From the NCBI RefSeq assembly GCF_008330945.1, contig NZ_CP043489.1, positions 4,847,501-4,911,500 of the forward strand: DNA of 64,000 nt, read 5' to 3'. How positions within the stretch are numbered: position 1 is the first letter of the stretch; each line of letters opens with the position of its first letter. Positions 25,529 through 36,477 of this stretch are shown piece after piece. Made by a program: the position numbers and the translations under genes. Source of the DNA: Labrys sp. KNU-23 (GTDB lineage Bacteria > Pseudomonadota > Alphaproteobacteria > Rhizobiales > Labraceae). The notes below the pieces were generated by a model, which made no database searches, had not been told where the DNA came from, and worked only from the letters and a program-made list of their open reading frames with translations.

Positions 25529-26461
25529 TCAACCCTTCCGGCCCGGAGCGGTAAAGGCGGCGATAGCGGTTTCGTCATGGCCGGCTTCACGCAGAAAGCG
25601 CCGGGCCAGTTCCGCTGCGGGGCCACGCAGCGCCTCGTCCGACCGGATGAGATGAAAGGCCACGTGGTAATCGATCGTTCGGTCTGAAACCTGTACCAGG
25701 CGCCCGTCCTCCAGGGCGGCCGCCGAGAGGGGAGGCCGCGCCAGGGCGATGCCGAGCCCCTGGCAACAGGCATCGATGACCAGGTTGTAGTCTTCGAAGC
25801 GGCGGTCCTGGCCGCGCGGCACGTAATCCACGCCCTCGGGCGACAGCCAGCGCCGCCATCCTTCGATATTGGAATCGTGCAGGATCGGCAGTTCGAGCAA
25901 GGCTCGCGCATCATTGCCGTGCCGCAGACGTTCGGCCAGGGCGGGGGAGGCGATCGGAAAAGCCTTCTCCTGCCAGAGTTGCACGCCACGCACGCCGGCC
26001 CAGGGACCCTTGCCGCAACGTATCGCCAGGTCGCTGCCTTCGCCGAGATCCGCCAGCCGGTGTTCGAGGACCAGTTCGAGATGGATGTCGCTGCCTTCCA
26101 GGCGCGCAAGCCGGGGAAACAGCCAGAGCGAGGCGACAGAGGGCGTTACCGACAGGCGTACGACAGCCTTGGCGCGACGCGGCGACCAGCGCTCGCCGCT
26201 ATTGCCGAGCAGCGCCAGGGCTTCTTCCGTCCGGGCAAAGAATCGCATGCCTTCGGGCGTCAGGTTGACGCCGCGGGCCTTGCGCTCGAACAGGCGGACG
26301 CCCATCCAGCGCTCCAGGCGCGACACCTGGCGCGAGACCGCGCCATGGGTAACGCCGCTCTCCTCGGCCGCCGCCGAAAAGGAGCCGAGGCGCGCAGCCC
26401 GCGCAAAGGTTTCAAGCGTATCGAGAGGCGGAAGACTGGGTGAGCTGTGAACCATAGGCAC
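25529..26461 (-). CDS. LysR family transcriptional regulator
   Basis: 310-residue LysR-type regulator. The N-terminal helix-turn-helix is TFARAARLGSFSAAAEESG followed by VTHGAVSRQVSRLERWMG; the periplasmic-binding-like effector domain follows from about residue 95. The GcvA/AmpR-like organisation (LDTLETFARAARLGSFS) is common in Proteobacteria. It is divergent from the EamA transporter, its most likely target, with a T-N11-A dyad in the shared 78-bp region. ATG at 26461 or 26455 are both possible starts. Confidence 0.92.
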   Translation of the reverse strand: MPMVHSSPSLPPLDTLETFARAARLGSFSAAAEESGVTHGAVSRQVSRLERWMGVRLFERKARGVNLTPEGMRFFARTEEALALLGNSGERWSPRRAKAVVRLSVTPSVASLWLFPRLARLEGSDIHLELVLEHRLADLGEGSDLAIRCGKGPWAGVRGVQLWQEKAFPIASPALAERLRHGNDARALLELPILHDSNIEGWRRWLSPEGVDYVPRGQDRRFEDYNLVIDACCQGLGIALARPPLSAAALEDGRLVQVSDRTIDYHVAFHLIRSDEALRGPAAELARRFLREAGHDETAIAAFTAPGRKG

Positions 26462-26479
26462 AGAAGATCATTGATTGAG

Positions 26480-26494
26480 GTGCTTTTCAAGCAC
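26480..26494. promoter_or_regulatory. Candidate LysR operator (T-N11-A dyad)
   Basis: GTGCTT and AAGCAC form a perfect dyad around TTC, with T at 26481 and A at 26493 at the T-N11-A spacing typical of LysR boxes. It lies between the divergent LysR and EamA genes. Confidence 0.5.
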
Positions 26495-26539
26495 GCCAAA
26501 CAGGAATAGGTCACGGGTATCACTGAGTGTCGGGAGACG

Positions 26540-27451
26540 ATGATGAGCAGCGTGGCCTGTGAAGCCGAGGCAACCAAAAACAAGAGCGGATTCGACGCGG
26601 TCGCCTTCGGCGCCATTCTGGTGACCATTCTCTCCTGGGCCTCGTCCTTCGCACTGATCCGTGTCTGCCTGACGGCCTTGACGCCAATGGAGCTTGCCGC
26701 AGCGCGCTATGTGGCGGCCGGGGCCATCGGCCTGGCCTATCTGGTGGCGCTGCGGCCATCCATGCCGCTGCCGCGGGATTTCCTGCGCCTCGGTATTGCT
26801 GCGGTGCTGTTCATTGCCGTCTATGCCGTGCTGCTCAACACTGGCGAACAGACCGTGCCGGCCGGCCCGGCCAGCTTCATCATCAACACCATGCCGGTGC
26901 TCACGGCCCTGATCGCGATCTTCGCGCTTGGCGAACGCTTCGGGCGCTGGGGCTGGGTCGGTACCGCCACCTCCTTCGCCGGCGTCGCGCTGATTGCGGT
27001 GGCAACGGATACGGGCTTCAAGCTCGATCCCAATGCGCTGATGATCTTCGGTGCCGCGGTTTGCGCCGCCATCGCCAGCGTGTTGCAGAAGCCGCTGCTC
27101 GGACGGTTTCCGGCCCTGGCGATCACCGCCTGGATCCTGTTCATCGGCGCCTTGCCGTTGCTGCCGGCGGTGCCGGCCACGCTCCGCGCCATGGCGGTTG
27201 CCCCGGCCGAGGTGAACTGGGCCGTCGCCTATCTCGTGATCTTTCCCACCGCGATCGGCTATGTCACCTGGGCCATAGCCCTCAAGCGCCTTTCGGCGGC
27301 GCGGGCCTCCAACTTCCTCTATGGCGTACCGCCGACGGCCACGCTGATCGGCTTCCTCTGGCTCGGCGAGATGCCGACGCCGATCGGCATGCTGGGCGGC
27401 GCGCTGGCGATTCTCGGCGTGGTGATCGTCAACGTGATGAAGGGGCGCTAA
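26540..27451 (+). CDS. EamA/DMT family transporter
   Basis: 303-residue inner-membrane transporter with ten predicted membrane segments in two EamA repeats (about residues 20-150 and 165-300). Typical pieces are LSWASSFALIRVCLTALTP, AGPASFIINTMPVLTALIA, and in the second half LPTAIGYVTWAIALKRLS. Members export metabolites such as amino acids or other small molecules; the substrate is unknown. The divergent LysR gene and the operator-like dyad suggest induced expression. A GGGAG ribosome site precedes ATGATG. Confidence 0.93.
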   Translation: MMSSVACEAEATKNKSGFDAVAFGAILVTILSWASSFALIRVCLTALTPMELAAARYVAAGAIGLAYLVALRPSMPLPRDFLRLGIAAVLFIAVYAVLLNTGEQTVPAGPASFIINTMPVLTALIAIFALGERFGRWGWVGTATSFAGVALIAVATDTGFKLDPNALMIFGAAVCAAIASVLQKPLLGRFPALAITAWILFIGALPLLPAVPATLRAMAVAPAEVNWAVAYLVIFPTAIGYVTWAIALKRLSAARASNFLYGVPPTATLIGFLWLGEMPTPIGMLGGALAILGVVIVNVMKGR

Positions 27452-27489
27452 GGAGCTTTGTCCCATGAGGCGTCGCCAAGACGGAGGCC

Positions 27490-27795
27490 TCAGGTCGGGC
27501 GGGGCGTGTCGATTTCATAGCAGTGCAGGTTTCGCTCGCCGATGCCGAGAGCCGGCCAGCTGGCCCTCCACTCGGCAATGTGCTGCGATGCGAAATGGCG
27601 GTCGAGGGCTGTTGCATCGCGCCAGATCTCCTTCACGTGGATGAGACCGGCATCGAGAACGTCCTCGGCATAGGAATATTCCTCGCAGCCGTCTTCGGCA
27701 CGGCTGCTTTCCACCATGCGTCTCATGGCTGGGCGCGCCGCGGACAGATTGGCGGCCGGCAGGCGCACCGTCCCGACGATCAGTAATTTGCTCAT
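27490..27795 (-). CDS. Antibiotic biosynthesis monooxygenase (ABM) family protein
   Basis: 101-residue dimeric alpha-beta-barrel protein of the ABM/YgiN quinol monooxygenase type. It shows VGTVRLPAANLSAARPAMRR, SRAEDGCEEYSYAED and VKEIWRDATALDRHFAS, the usual pattern of this fold. Family members oxidise quinols or act in small redox roles, and the true substrate is unknown. The ATG at 27795 gives MSKLLIVGTV; it lies downstream of the grxD terminator on the same strand. Confidence 0.88.
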   Translation of the reverse strand: MSKLLIVGTVRLPAANLSAARPAMRRMVESSRAEDGCEEYSYAEDVLDAGLIHVKEIWRDATALDRHFASQHIAEWRASWPALGIGERNLHCYEIDTPRPT

Positions 27796-27825
27796 GGGTC
27801 TCTCCGGATCACGTCCCGCCCAAAG

Positions 27826-27851
27826 AAAAAGCCAGGCTGTGAGCCTGGCTT
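27826..27851 (-). terminator. Rho-independent terminator of grxD
   Basis: AAGCCAGGCT (27829-27838) pairs with AGCCTGGCTT (27842-27851) around GTG. On the minus strand a run of T follows. It lies 37 bases past the grxD stop. Confidence 0.9.
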
Positions 27852-27887
27852 GGTATCTGTGACAGGCTATCTGGCCTGCAGCGCCGA

Positions 27888-28229
27888 TCAGGCCTTGGCC
27901 GGAGCCTTCACCGCAATATTCTTTTCCTGCAGGAAGGTCACCAGTTCGCCCGACTGGAACATCTCGCGGGCGATGTCGCACCCACCGAGGAACTCGCCCT
28001 TGACGTAGAGCTGCGGCACCGTCGGCCAGTTCGAGAAGTCCTTGATGCCGCTGCGCAGGTCCGGATTCTGCAAAACGTCGTGGTCCTTGTAGTCGACCCC
28101 GAGATAATCGAGGATCTGCACGACCTGTCCAGAGAACCCGCACATCGGGAACGCCTTGTTGCCCTTCATGAAGAGCACGACGTCATTGGACTTGATCTCG
28201 TTTTCGATGAAGGAGGCGATATCGCTCAT
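27888..28229 (-). CDS. grxD: Monothiol glutaredoxin, Grx4 type
   Basis: 113-residue CGFS glutaredoxin that, with BolA proteins and glutathione, carries [2Fe-2S] clusters for iron-sulfur assembly and iron sensing. The active site is KAFPMCGFSGQVV, with downstream WPTVPQLYVKGEFLGGCDI providing glutathione contacts. It is the last gene of a purL-bolA-grxD unit; the bolA neighbour is its usual partner. A strong terminator ends the unit. Confidence 0.96.
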   Translation of the reverse strand: MSDIASFIENEIKSNDVVLFMKGNKAFPMCGFSGQVVQILDYLGVDYKDHDVLQNPDLRSGIKDFSNWPTVPQLYVKGEFLGGCDIAREMFQSGELVTFLQEKNIAVKAPAKA

Positions 28230-28333
28230 GGCTCAATCTCGATCTTGGGAATGCTGGGTCTGACGCGGATAATGCCAAGTATGTAAGCACACTCGCGCCC
28301 AATGTCAGGGCTCAGCCTAACATAATTTATCGA

Positions 28334-28564
28334 TCAGGGGGCGCTCGTGGAGAGCGCAAGCGCGTGCAGCACGCCGCCCATCTTGCCCTTGAGCGCCGCA
28401 TAGACCATCTGGTGCTGCTGCACGCGGGACTTGCCCCGGAACGCTTCGGAAATCACCGTCGCGGCGTAGTGATCGCCATCCCCGGCGAGATCGCGAATTT
28501 CGATCTTCGCATCGGGGAAGCTTTCCTTGATCATCGCTTCAATGTCGGCGGCCGGCATCGGCAT
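28334..28564 (-). CDS. BolA family protein
   Basis: 76-residue BolA-fold protein of the IbaG/YrbA type. It shows IEAMIKESFPDAKIEIRDLA, the GDGDHYAATVIS loop, and QHQMVYAALKGKM, all usual for the family. The conserved His pairs with the CGFS glutaredoxin to coordinate a [2Fe-2S] cluster. Its position directly between purL and grxD is typical of alphaproteobacteria and supports a shared transcript. A second ATG two codons downstream is an alternative start. Confidence 0.95.
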   Translation of the reverse strand: MPMPAADIEAMIKESFPDAKIEIRDLAGDGDHYAATVISEAFRGKSRVQQHQMVYAALKGKMGGVLHALALSTSAP

Positions 28565-28592
28565 TGGAAATAGGTCCTCTTCAGGCGACTTG

Positions 28593-30815
<2,223 letters not shown>

Positions 30816-31118
30816 GCCGGGTCGATCTCCTGTCAAGGCAGCGCTTCGGCAGGGGGAACGGCGGACGGCCCATGGCTCCGGCCGGCAAGCCCCAGCACAA
30901 GCGCTCCAGCGCAAATGTTCGATGTCTTGCAAATTCTTCTCGATCGAGCGGCGGGCGCGATCAAGAGGAATTTGCATGGTGTTCACGGCAGGCGATAGGG
31001 GTATCCGAGCCGAATGTAAACCATTGATCGCATGCATGCGTCGCGATCCGCATTGACACCGCAAATTTGTTGGCCTTCCTGTGGGCAGATCATCGTTTCC
31101 AGTCTCGGAGTATCGGCA
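30816..31118. other. Gene-free stretch between purL and a divergent small regulator gene
   Basis: No gene supported. It should hold the promoters for purL and the RAM-domain gene. No PurR-like operator or riboswitch could be recognised. Confidence 0.45.
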
Positions 31119-31355
31119 ATGCGGACGTTTTTCGTGGAGATCAAATGCCAGCTCGGCCGCACTTATGAGGTCGCCAGCGCCCTGGCCGAAGCCGAAATAG
31201 CCTCGGAGATCTATTCGATTGCCGGCGACTTCGACGTGCTCGCCAAATTCTACGTGAATGACGACGTCGATATTGGTCATTTCGTCGGCGAGAAGGTGCA
31301 ATCCGTTCCCGGCATCGCCAATACGCGCACGGTCTTGACCTATCGCGCCTTCTGA
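31119..31355 (+). CDS. Stand-alone Lrp/AsnC ligand-binding (RAM) domain protein
   Basis: 78 residues consisting only of the C-terminal effector domain of Lrp/AsnC regulators (MRTFFVEIKCQLGRTYEVAS, IASEIYSIAGDFDVLAKFYV, VQSVPGIANTRTVLTYRAF). No DNA-binding helix-turn-helix is encoded. Such single-domain forms may bind amino acids, form mixed oligomers with full-length Lrp proteins, or act as sensors. The ATG at 31119 fits the domain start. Divergent from purL, with its own terminator. Confidence 0.9.
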   Translation: MRTFFVEIKCQLGRTYEVASALAEAEIASEIYSIAGDFDVLAKFYVNDDVDIGHFVGEKVQSVPGIANTRTVLTYRAF

Positions 31356-31410
31356 GCGACATGGCTGCCTTCCCAGGGGCAATTGGGCAACACAAAGCAG
31401 TGCAAATGCA

Positions 31411-31437
31411 AATGGCGGCTATGGGCCGCCATTTTTA
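31411..31437 (+). terminator. Rho-independent terminator of the RAM-domain gene
   Basis: AATGGCGGC (31411-31419) pairs with GCCGCCATT (31425-31433) around a 5-nt loop, followed by a T run. Confidence 0.9.
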
Positions 31438-31465
31438 TCAGGTCGAATGAAGGCAGGAGCTTCGA

Positions 31466-31930
31466 TCAGCTCTGGCCCGTAGCTTCGGGCAGGGTGGCCC
31501 ATTGCGTGACGCGATTGCCATCGGCGCAACGCTCGGCCGCCTTGGTGCCGGAGATCACATCGCCGGTTCGTGCGCCATTGGTGACGATCAGGAAGACCTG
31601 CTGGCCACGGCCGGAATCAGCACTGACGCACGCGGCATACTCGTCGGGATGGGCCTTCGCCGCGGCAGGCGTGCGCCAGCCGTTGGAGATGCGCGCATCG
31701 GTGATGGGGCCCGGGACGAGCTGGGTCAGCTTGTGGGCGAGGGTTGCCCGGCCGGCCTGCGGCACGGGAAACTGCTGGGTGCCGTCCGCGGTGACGACCG
31801 GCTGCTGGTTGGAAACGTCCGGCCGCCCAGCTTCGCCGGAGCGCGGACCGCAGGCCGCCACCAGCAGCGAGAGCGCGACGGCTCCGGATAAGCCCCAAGT
31901 AAGACGCTGACGGGGAGAATGAGGGTTCAT
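31466..31930 (-). CDS. Putative lipoprotein of unknown function
   Basis: 154 residues. The N-terminus has a lipobox (LSLLVAACGPRSGEAG, lipid-attached Cys near 27), then a short Gln/Pro linker. The mature part includes PITDARISNGWRTPAAAKAH, YAACVSADSGRGQQVFLIVT and CADGNRVTQWATLP, with two Cys probably paired in the periplasm. I do not recognise the domain. The ATG at 31930 gives a proper signal sequence; the frame opens 18 codons earlier without one. Converges with the RAM-domain gene. Confidence 0.78.
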   Translation of the reverse strand: MNPHSPRQRLTWGLSGAVALSLLVAACGPRSGEAGRPDVSNQQPVVTADGTQQFPVPQAGRATLAHKLTQLVPGPITDARISNGWRTPAAAKAHPDEYAACVSADSGRGQQVFLIVTNGARTGDVISGTKAAERCADGNRVTQWATLPEATGQS

Positions 31931-32398
31931 ATGCCTGCTCCAGTGCACCGAAATTAGAATCGCATCACCCGGGCGGGCTGGCAACCCGCTGTGTGCCTGC
32001 GCACGACCTGATATGAATCACCGGCGCAGGATGTGCCAAAACGCACACGCGATAGCAGATTCATGCAGAACTTCTGCGACAACGTTAACGGCGAGCGTGA
32101 TGCGGTAGAATTTTGCTTGCGAGCGCGCCTCGCATGGCTGGACCGCGCGCGGGGCATGTGGTTGGCCCGAATGGCCAAGCTGTCGACGTGGTGGCGCCGG
32201 ACAATCGCCCCATTCACCCGGCATAGAGGGGCCATCCCAAGGGCGGAATCCGGCTGGTCCGGACGGCAGGCGTATTTCGGCGCCGCCAGCTCCCGCGATC
32301 ACCAAGTACAGAACGGCAATTTGCTCCGGGCACTTGTAGCCGGTGCCTGTCTGTCGCCTGCCGGTGGCCGCCTCTTTTTCGATGCGATGGAGATTTCG
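31931..32398. other. Gene-free stretch
   Basis: No credible gene: an open frame of about 120 codons ahead of the 32399 ATG and a 93-codon minus-strand frame are compositionally poor. It presumably carries the lipoprotein promoter (leftward) and that of the 80-residue gene (rightward). Confidence 0.45.
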
Positions 32399-32641
32399 AT
32401 GAACAAGATCAGAATAGTGGACGGCGACGGCGTCTGGCATTTCGTGAGCAAGGGCTGCGTGCTGGATATCGGCGTGAACCCCGGAGACGGCTATCACGTC
32501 TATCACCGTGACGATCGGCGCTGTTTGCCGGTGGCGCACAAGGTCAAGCACCTGCTGGGCAAGCAGGTGGTCATCGCGCCGCGCACCGAGGGGCAGATCA
32601 GCGAAGAGGAATTGCTCGATGCATTGGAAGCGGCTGCCTGA
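32399..32641 (+). CDS. Small protein of unknown function
   Basis: 80 residues, soluble, with MNKIRIVDGDGVWHFVSKGC at the N-terminus, a central VLDIGVNPGDGYHVYHRDDRR, and an acidic C-terminus (SEEELLDALEAAA). No domain is recognised. A GGAG site lies six to seven bases before the ATG at 32399, supporting translation. The upstream frame is open but lacks a convincing start. Isolated, with no obvious operon partner; a second orphan small gene follows 244 bp later. Confidence 0.55.
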   Translation: MNKIRIVDGDGVWHFVSKGCVLDIGVNPGDGYHVYHRDDRRCLPVAHKVKHLLGKQVVIAPRTEGQISEEELLDALEAAA

Positions 32642-32885
32642 GGCGGTTCTTTCACGCAATGGTCATGCTTGAGGCAGACTCTGGCCAGATTTCACGACAA
32701 GGATGGGCGTCGGCGAAGTTCCTGACGCCGGGACGTCAACGCCAGGCTGACAACGAGGCAGCCGAAGCGTTTGTCACGTTCCGAACCGCCTGCGGGGCGG
32801 GAGGCAATCAATGCCGACGGTGAGCAGGACAGCCGTGACGTCACTCCGTCGACAGACAAGCCACTCAACCCGAAAGGACGACGCC

Positions 32886-33176
32886 ATGAAGCTGACATCG
32901 GTGCGTATCGAACGCGCTCTGACCCAGATGGATGGCCGGGTCATTCCCGAATCCAATCCGATCGTTCAGGAACTCATCACTATCTTCGGGGACCACACCT
33001 TTTTCGTCTCCAATGCCGGGCTCAGCACCGTTGAGCCGGTGGACGCCGCGGATACCGATCTCGACAAGGTCCGCATCGTGAGATTGGCGCGATGGGCGGA
33101 TGAAAGCAGGGCCAGCCTCGTGCCTCACCCCCCGATCAATACCGAAACGATGGTGACTCTCAGCGAAGCTGCCTGA
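32886..33176 (+). CDS. Small conserved-looking protein of unknown function
   Basis: 96 residues, soluble. It begins MKLTSVRIERALTQMDGRVI, followed by PIVQELITIFGDHTFFVSNAG then LSTVEPVDAADTDLDKVRIV and ends with INTETMVTLSEAA. The regular alternation of hydrophobic and charged residues argues for a folded protein. An AAAGGA site precedes the ATG. I recognise no family. It lies beside another orphan small gene (32399-32641). Confidence 0.65.
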   Translation: MKLTSVRIERALTQMDGRVIPESNPIVQELITIFGDHTFFVSNAGLSTVEPVDAADTDLDKVRIVRLARWADESRASLVPHPPINTETMVTLSEAA

Positions 33177-33467
33177 GCTATCCCGGCGGTCATGGCGGCA
33201 CAACAGGGGCCGCCATGATCCCCCAAATCCGATCTTGCCGATTCCGATCTCGGTCCCAGTTCCAGCCTTTAAGGTCATTGAGCAGAATCCCCAGCCCGAC
33301 GAGGTTTGGCTGCTACATGAGCCCCGGACGCGCCGCGTCCTCGGAAGGGGCCTTCCCACGAGATCGCAATCGAGTGGCGTGTGCCAAGGGCTTCGCTGGC
33401 GATTATCCTGCGCATTTGACGGAAAAGCTGTCGAGCCGGTGGCCGGTACAGGTGGCGAGCCGGCTGA

Positions 33468-34451
33468 CTATCCGCCCAGATACTCGATTTCCGCCCGCAG
33501 CGCTTCCTTGTCGAGGCCCTGGCCGAGCAGAACGGCGGCAAGGAGGCGCGCTTTGTGGCCGCTGAGGTCCCCGGCGAAGATGGCACCGGCGCGATGGAGA
33601 TCGGTGGCCCCGCCATTGCCATAGACGGGCAGTACCCGCCCACGCGGGCAGCGCGAGCAGATGATCACCGGAATGCCACGCTTGATGACGTCAGCCACCG
33701 CCTTCGTCACGGATGGCGGCGTGTTGCCGCGTCCGAACCCTTCGAGCACGATGGCCTTGCTGCCGTGATCGGCGGCATAATGGAGGTAGCCGCCATCCAT
33801 GCCCATGGCGAGGCGGATCAGCGTGACATTGGGCTCGATGGTGCTGGGGGCATAGGCGCGCCGCAGCGCCGGGCGGCGATGCAGGCAGATCGCACCCGCG
33901 TCGATCTCGCCGAGCTTGCCATGTTCCCAGGACATGAAGGTGTCGGTGCGGGAGGTGTGCGTCTTGCTCACGTCGCGGGCGGCGTGGAATTCCTGCTCGA
34001 AACAGATCATCGCGCCAAGCCCGCGTGCAGCGGGGGCTGCGGCGAGGCGGATGGAATCGGCGATGTTGCGCGGGCCGTCGGCATCGGGCTCGTCTGCCGC
34101 GCGCTGGGCACCGGTAAAGACCACCGGCTTGTCCGAGGCGAGCAGAAGGTCGGCGAGATAGGCGCTCTCCTCCATGGTGTCGGTGCCGTGGGTAACGACG
34201 ACGCCCTCGCAATCTTCCCGCGCCAGAAGCTCGTTGATGCGGGTGGCCAGGGCGAAGGCCATGGGCAGGTCGATGGCGAAGCTGTTGAGGTTGCAGAACT
34301 CCTCGACCTCGATCTCGATTCCGGGCAGGGGGTCGTGCAGCATGGCACGCAGCGCCTGTCCGTCGAGGCCGGCAACCACGTCGCCGGTGCTTTCGTCACG
34401 CCGGGAGGCGATCGTGCCGCCCGTGGTGATCAGATGAACCTTGCGCGTCAT
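33468..34451 (-). CDS. L-asparaginase family protein
   Basis: 327-residue asparaginase/glutaminase of the bacterial type I/II fold. Both catalytic threonine motifs are present: LITTGGTIASR near the N-terminus and VVVTHGTDTMEESAYL near residue 85. No signal peptide is seen, so it is probably cytoplasmic and would hydrolyse asparagine to aspartate and ammonia, although related amidases cannot be excluded. It follows purQ by about 30 bp on the same strand, so cotranscription with purQ is likely. Confidence 0.93.
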   Translation of the reverse strand: MTRKVHLITTGGTIASRRDESTGDVVAGLDGQALRAMLHDPLPGIEIEVEEFCNLNSFAIDLPMAFALATRINELLAREDCEGVVVTHGTDTMEESAYLADLLLASDKPVVFTGAQRAADEPDADGPRNIADSIRLAAAPAARGLGAMICFEQEFHAARDVSKTHTSRTDTFMSWEHGKLGEIDAGAICLHRRPALRRAYAPSTIEPNVTLIRLAMGMDGGYLHYAADHGSKAIVLEGFGRGNTPPSVTKAVADVIKRGIPVIICSRCPRGRVLPVYGNGGATDLHRAGAIFAGDLSGHKARLLAAVLLGQGLDKEALRAEIEYLGG

Positions 34452-34481
34452 TGGCCTTCAATCCTGCGTCGTCGTCAGCGA

Positions 34482-35177
34482 TCAGGCCGAAGCCATGGCA
34501 TTGACGACACTGGTGAACAAGCCGCGGCCATCCGTGCCGCCGGCCAGGGGATCGATCAGGTTTTCGGGATGCGGCATCATGCCGAGAACACGCCGATTGG
34601 CCGAATAGATGCCGGCGATATTGTTGAGCGAGCCGTTGGGATTGGTGGCGGCGCCGACCTTGCCGGCCGCATCGCAATAACGGAAAGCCACCAGGCCGTC
34701 GCCCTCGAGCTGCGTCAAGGTCTCGGAGCTGCAGAAGTAATTGCCCTCGCCATGGGCGACGCAGACGTCGATGGCCTGGCCCTGGCGATAGATGTTGGTA
34801 TAGGCCGTATCGGTGCGCTCTACCCTGAGGTGAACCCGCTTGCAGATGAATTTGAGATCGGCATTGCGCATCAGCACGCCGGGCAGCAGGCCACCGTCGG
34901 TGATGATCTGAAAGCCGTTGCAGATACCGAGCACCAGACCGCCGCGTTCGGCGTGGTGGCGGATGGCATCCATGATGGCGGCACGGGCGGCGATGGCGCC
35001 GCAACGCAGATAGTCGCCATAGGAGAAGCCGCCGGGGAGCACGACCAGATCGGTTCCGGCCGGCAGCTCGGTGTCGGCATGCCAGATCATGTCGACATGT
35101 GCGCCGGCCTGCTTGAGGGCCTTGGCGACGTCCCCTTCACGGTTGGAACCGGGAAAAATGACGACAGCTGCTTTCAT
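34482..35177 (-). CDS. purQ: Phosphoribosylformylglycinamidine synthase, glutaminase subunit
   Basis: 231-residue class I glutamine amidotransferase that supplies ammonia to PurL. The N-terminus KAAVVIFPGSNREGDVAKAL, the nucleophile Cys in VLGICNGFQI and the triad His-Glu in MMPHPENLID are intact. The ATG at 35177 fits family length; the upstream frame is rejected. A copy of repeat family A lies about 50 bp upstream. purS lies about 2.3 kb further up the same strand rather than adjacent. Confidence 0.97.
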   Translation of the reverse strand: MKAAVVIFPGSNREGDVAKALKQAGAHVDMIWHADTELPAGTDLVVLPGGFSYGDYLRCGAIAARAAIMDAIRHHAERGGLVLGICNGFQIITDGGLLPGVLMRNADLKFICKRVHLRVERTDTAYTNIYRQGQAIDVCVAHGEGNYFCSSETLTQLEGDGLVAFRYCDAAGKVGAATNPNGSLNNIAGIYSANRRVLGMMPHPENLIDPLAGGTDGRGLFTSVVNAMASA

Positions 35178-35229
35178 CGGATCCTGCTTGTTCGGTTGCG
35201 GCAATGATGCCTGGAGACTGTGGCGTCTA

Positions 35230-35329
35230 GAGCAAAGCGCGTTTAGACGGAAACGCGCTTTGCTCTGGCTCTTTGGTTCGCCGCGTCTTTGCGATTCGAG
35301 GTGACACCATCCAATCGCAAAACGCTTTA
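35230..35329. repeat. Intergenic repeat family A, copy 2
   Basis: Begins AGAGCAAAGCGCGTTTAG and contains two hairpins: AGCAAAGCGCGTTT against AAACGCGCTTTGCT (a nearly perfect stem) and TTTGCGATT against AATCGCAAA. It ends near AAACGCTTT. Same orientation as the copies at 12826 and 63379; it lies upstream of purQ. Confidence 0.8.
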
Positions 35330-35414
35330 GCCTCTGCCATGCGTGCGCATATGGTTCCAGAGGGGCAGCGGGGTCAAGCAAAGAGTGGAAGCCAAGCCCG
35401 GAAACTGGGCGAAA

Positions 35415-36365
35415 CTACCCTGAATGCCCCGATGTGACCGCGGTCTTGCTATCCGGCGTGGGCAGGCGGGAAGCGCGCTCGGCAAACTCGGTCAGGACCC
35501 AGTCCTTCAGCACGCCGACCGCCGGCCGGTTCTCGGCGCCTTCCGGATAGACGAAGCTGAACTTCAGCCCCTCCATGATCGGACCGAAGGGCTGCACCAG
35601 CGCGCCCGAGGCAAGTTCGTCGGCGACCAGGGACAGGCTCAGCAAGGCGACGCCCTGGCCGGCGATGGCGGCCTGGATGGCGCTGCTTTCGTCGTTGAAG
35701 CTGACGCCGCTGTCGGGGTCGAGATGTTCGATGCCGGCGCGCCGGGCCCAGGAGCGCCAATTCGGCACGTCCACTGTGGAGGCAATCGGACCCCAGTCGA
35801 AATGCAGCAGCGTTGCGCTGGGGAGATCGGCCAGTTCCCGCACGGGAAGACGGGGACTGCAGACCGGTGCGAATCTGTCCGTTAGCAAGGGGAGGGCGAT
35901 CATGCCGGCATAGTGGCCGAGCCCATAGCGGATGGCGGCGTCCGCATCGCCGGCATTGAGGTCCACCGTGTCGTCGGAGGCGTGCAGCCGCAGATCCCAG
36001 CCCGGATGCAGGCTGCGCAGCGTACCGACGCGCGGCACCAGCAGCTTTGCCGTGAAGGCGACGGTTGCCGACAGGGTCGCAATGCGTCGGCGCGGGCGTT
36101 TCCTGACGGTTTCCACAGCCTCGGCCATGGTGTCCAGGGCGGCACGCAGGGCCGGATAGAGGCTGCGGCCTTCGACGGTCAGCCGAACCTTGCGGGTCTG
36201 GCGTTCGAACAGGGAAACCTCAAGATAGGCTTCGAGTTGGCGGATCTGGTGGCTGACGGCGGTCGCGGTGACGCCAAGCTCGGAGGCCGCCTTCTTGAAG
36301 CTTTCCTGCCGCGCGGCGGCTTCGAAGGTGCGCAGGGAAGCGAGGGGCGGCAGGCGGCGCATCAT
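35415..36365 (-). CDS. LysR family transcriptional regulator (GcvA-like)
   Basis: 316 residues. The N-terminal HTH is RTFEAAARQESFKKAASELG, then VTATAVSHQIRQLEAYLE, close to the GcvA/AmpR group; the effector domain starts near residue 95. It is divergent from the SMR-type transporter gene, separated by about 230 bp that contain a CTCAT/ATGAG dyad and a promoter-like sequence, so control of that transporter is the simplest inference. The effector is unknown. Confidence 0.93.
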   Translation of the reverse strand: MMRRLPPLASLRTFEAAARQESFKKAASELGVTATAVSHQIRQLEAYLEVSLFERQTRKVRLTVEGRSLYPALRAALDTMAEAVETVRKRPRRRIATLSATVAFTAKLLVPRVGTLRSLHPGWDLRLHASDDTVDLNAGDADAAIRYGLGHYAGMIALPLLTDRFAPVCSPRLPVRELADLPSATLLHFDWGPIASTVDVPNWRSWARRAGIEHLDPDSGVSFNDESSAIQAAIAGQGVALLSLSLVADELASGALVQPFGPIMEGLKFSFVYPEGAENRPAVGVLKDWVLTEFAERASRLPTPDSKTAVTSGHSG

Positions 36366-36477
36366 CGGCTCCGTTCCGGTGCGGCGGACCCTGCATCATC
36401 CTGCGACCGCGCCGTCGTTCCCAGGCTATCAAATGTCCTCAGGACGGCCGACCCAGCATTATCATGCATGAATCAAT

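Noticed and set aside
31954..32235. 93-codon minus-strand frame in the gene-free stretch
   Set aside because: Very high Arg and His content, no start site and no domain resemblance.
33555..35207. 550-codon plus-strand open frame across asparaginase and purQ
   Set aside because: Antisense shadow of two well-supported genes with no recognisable domain.
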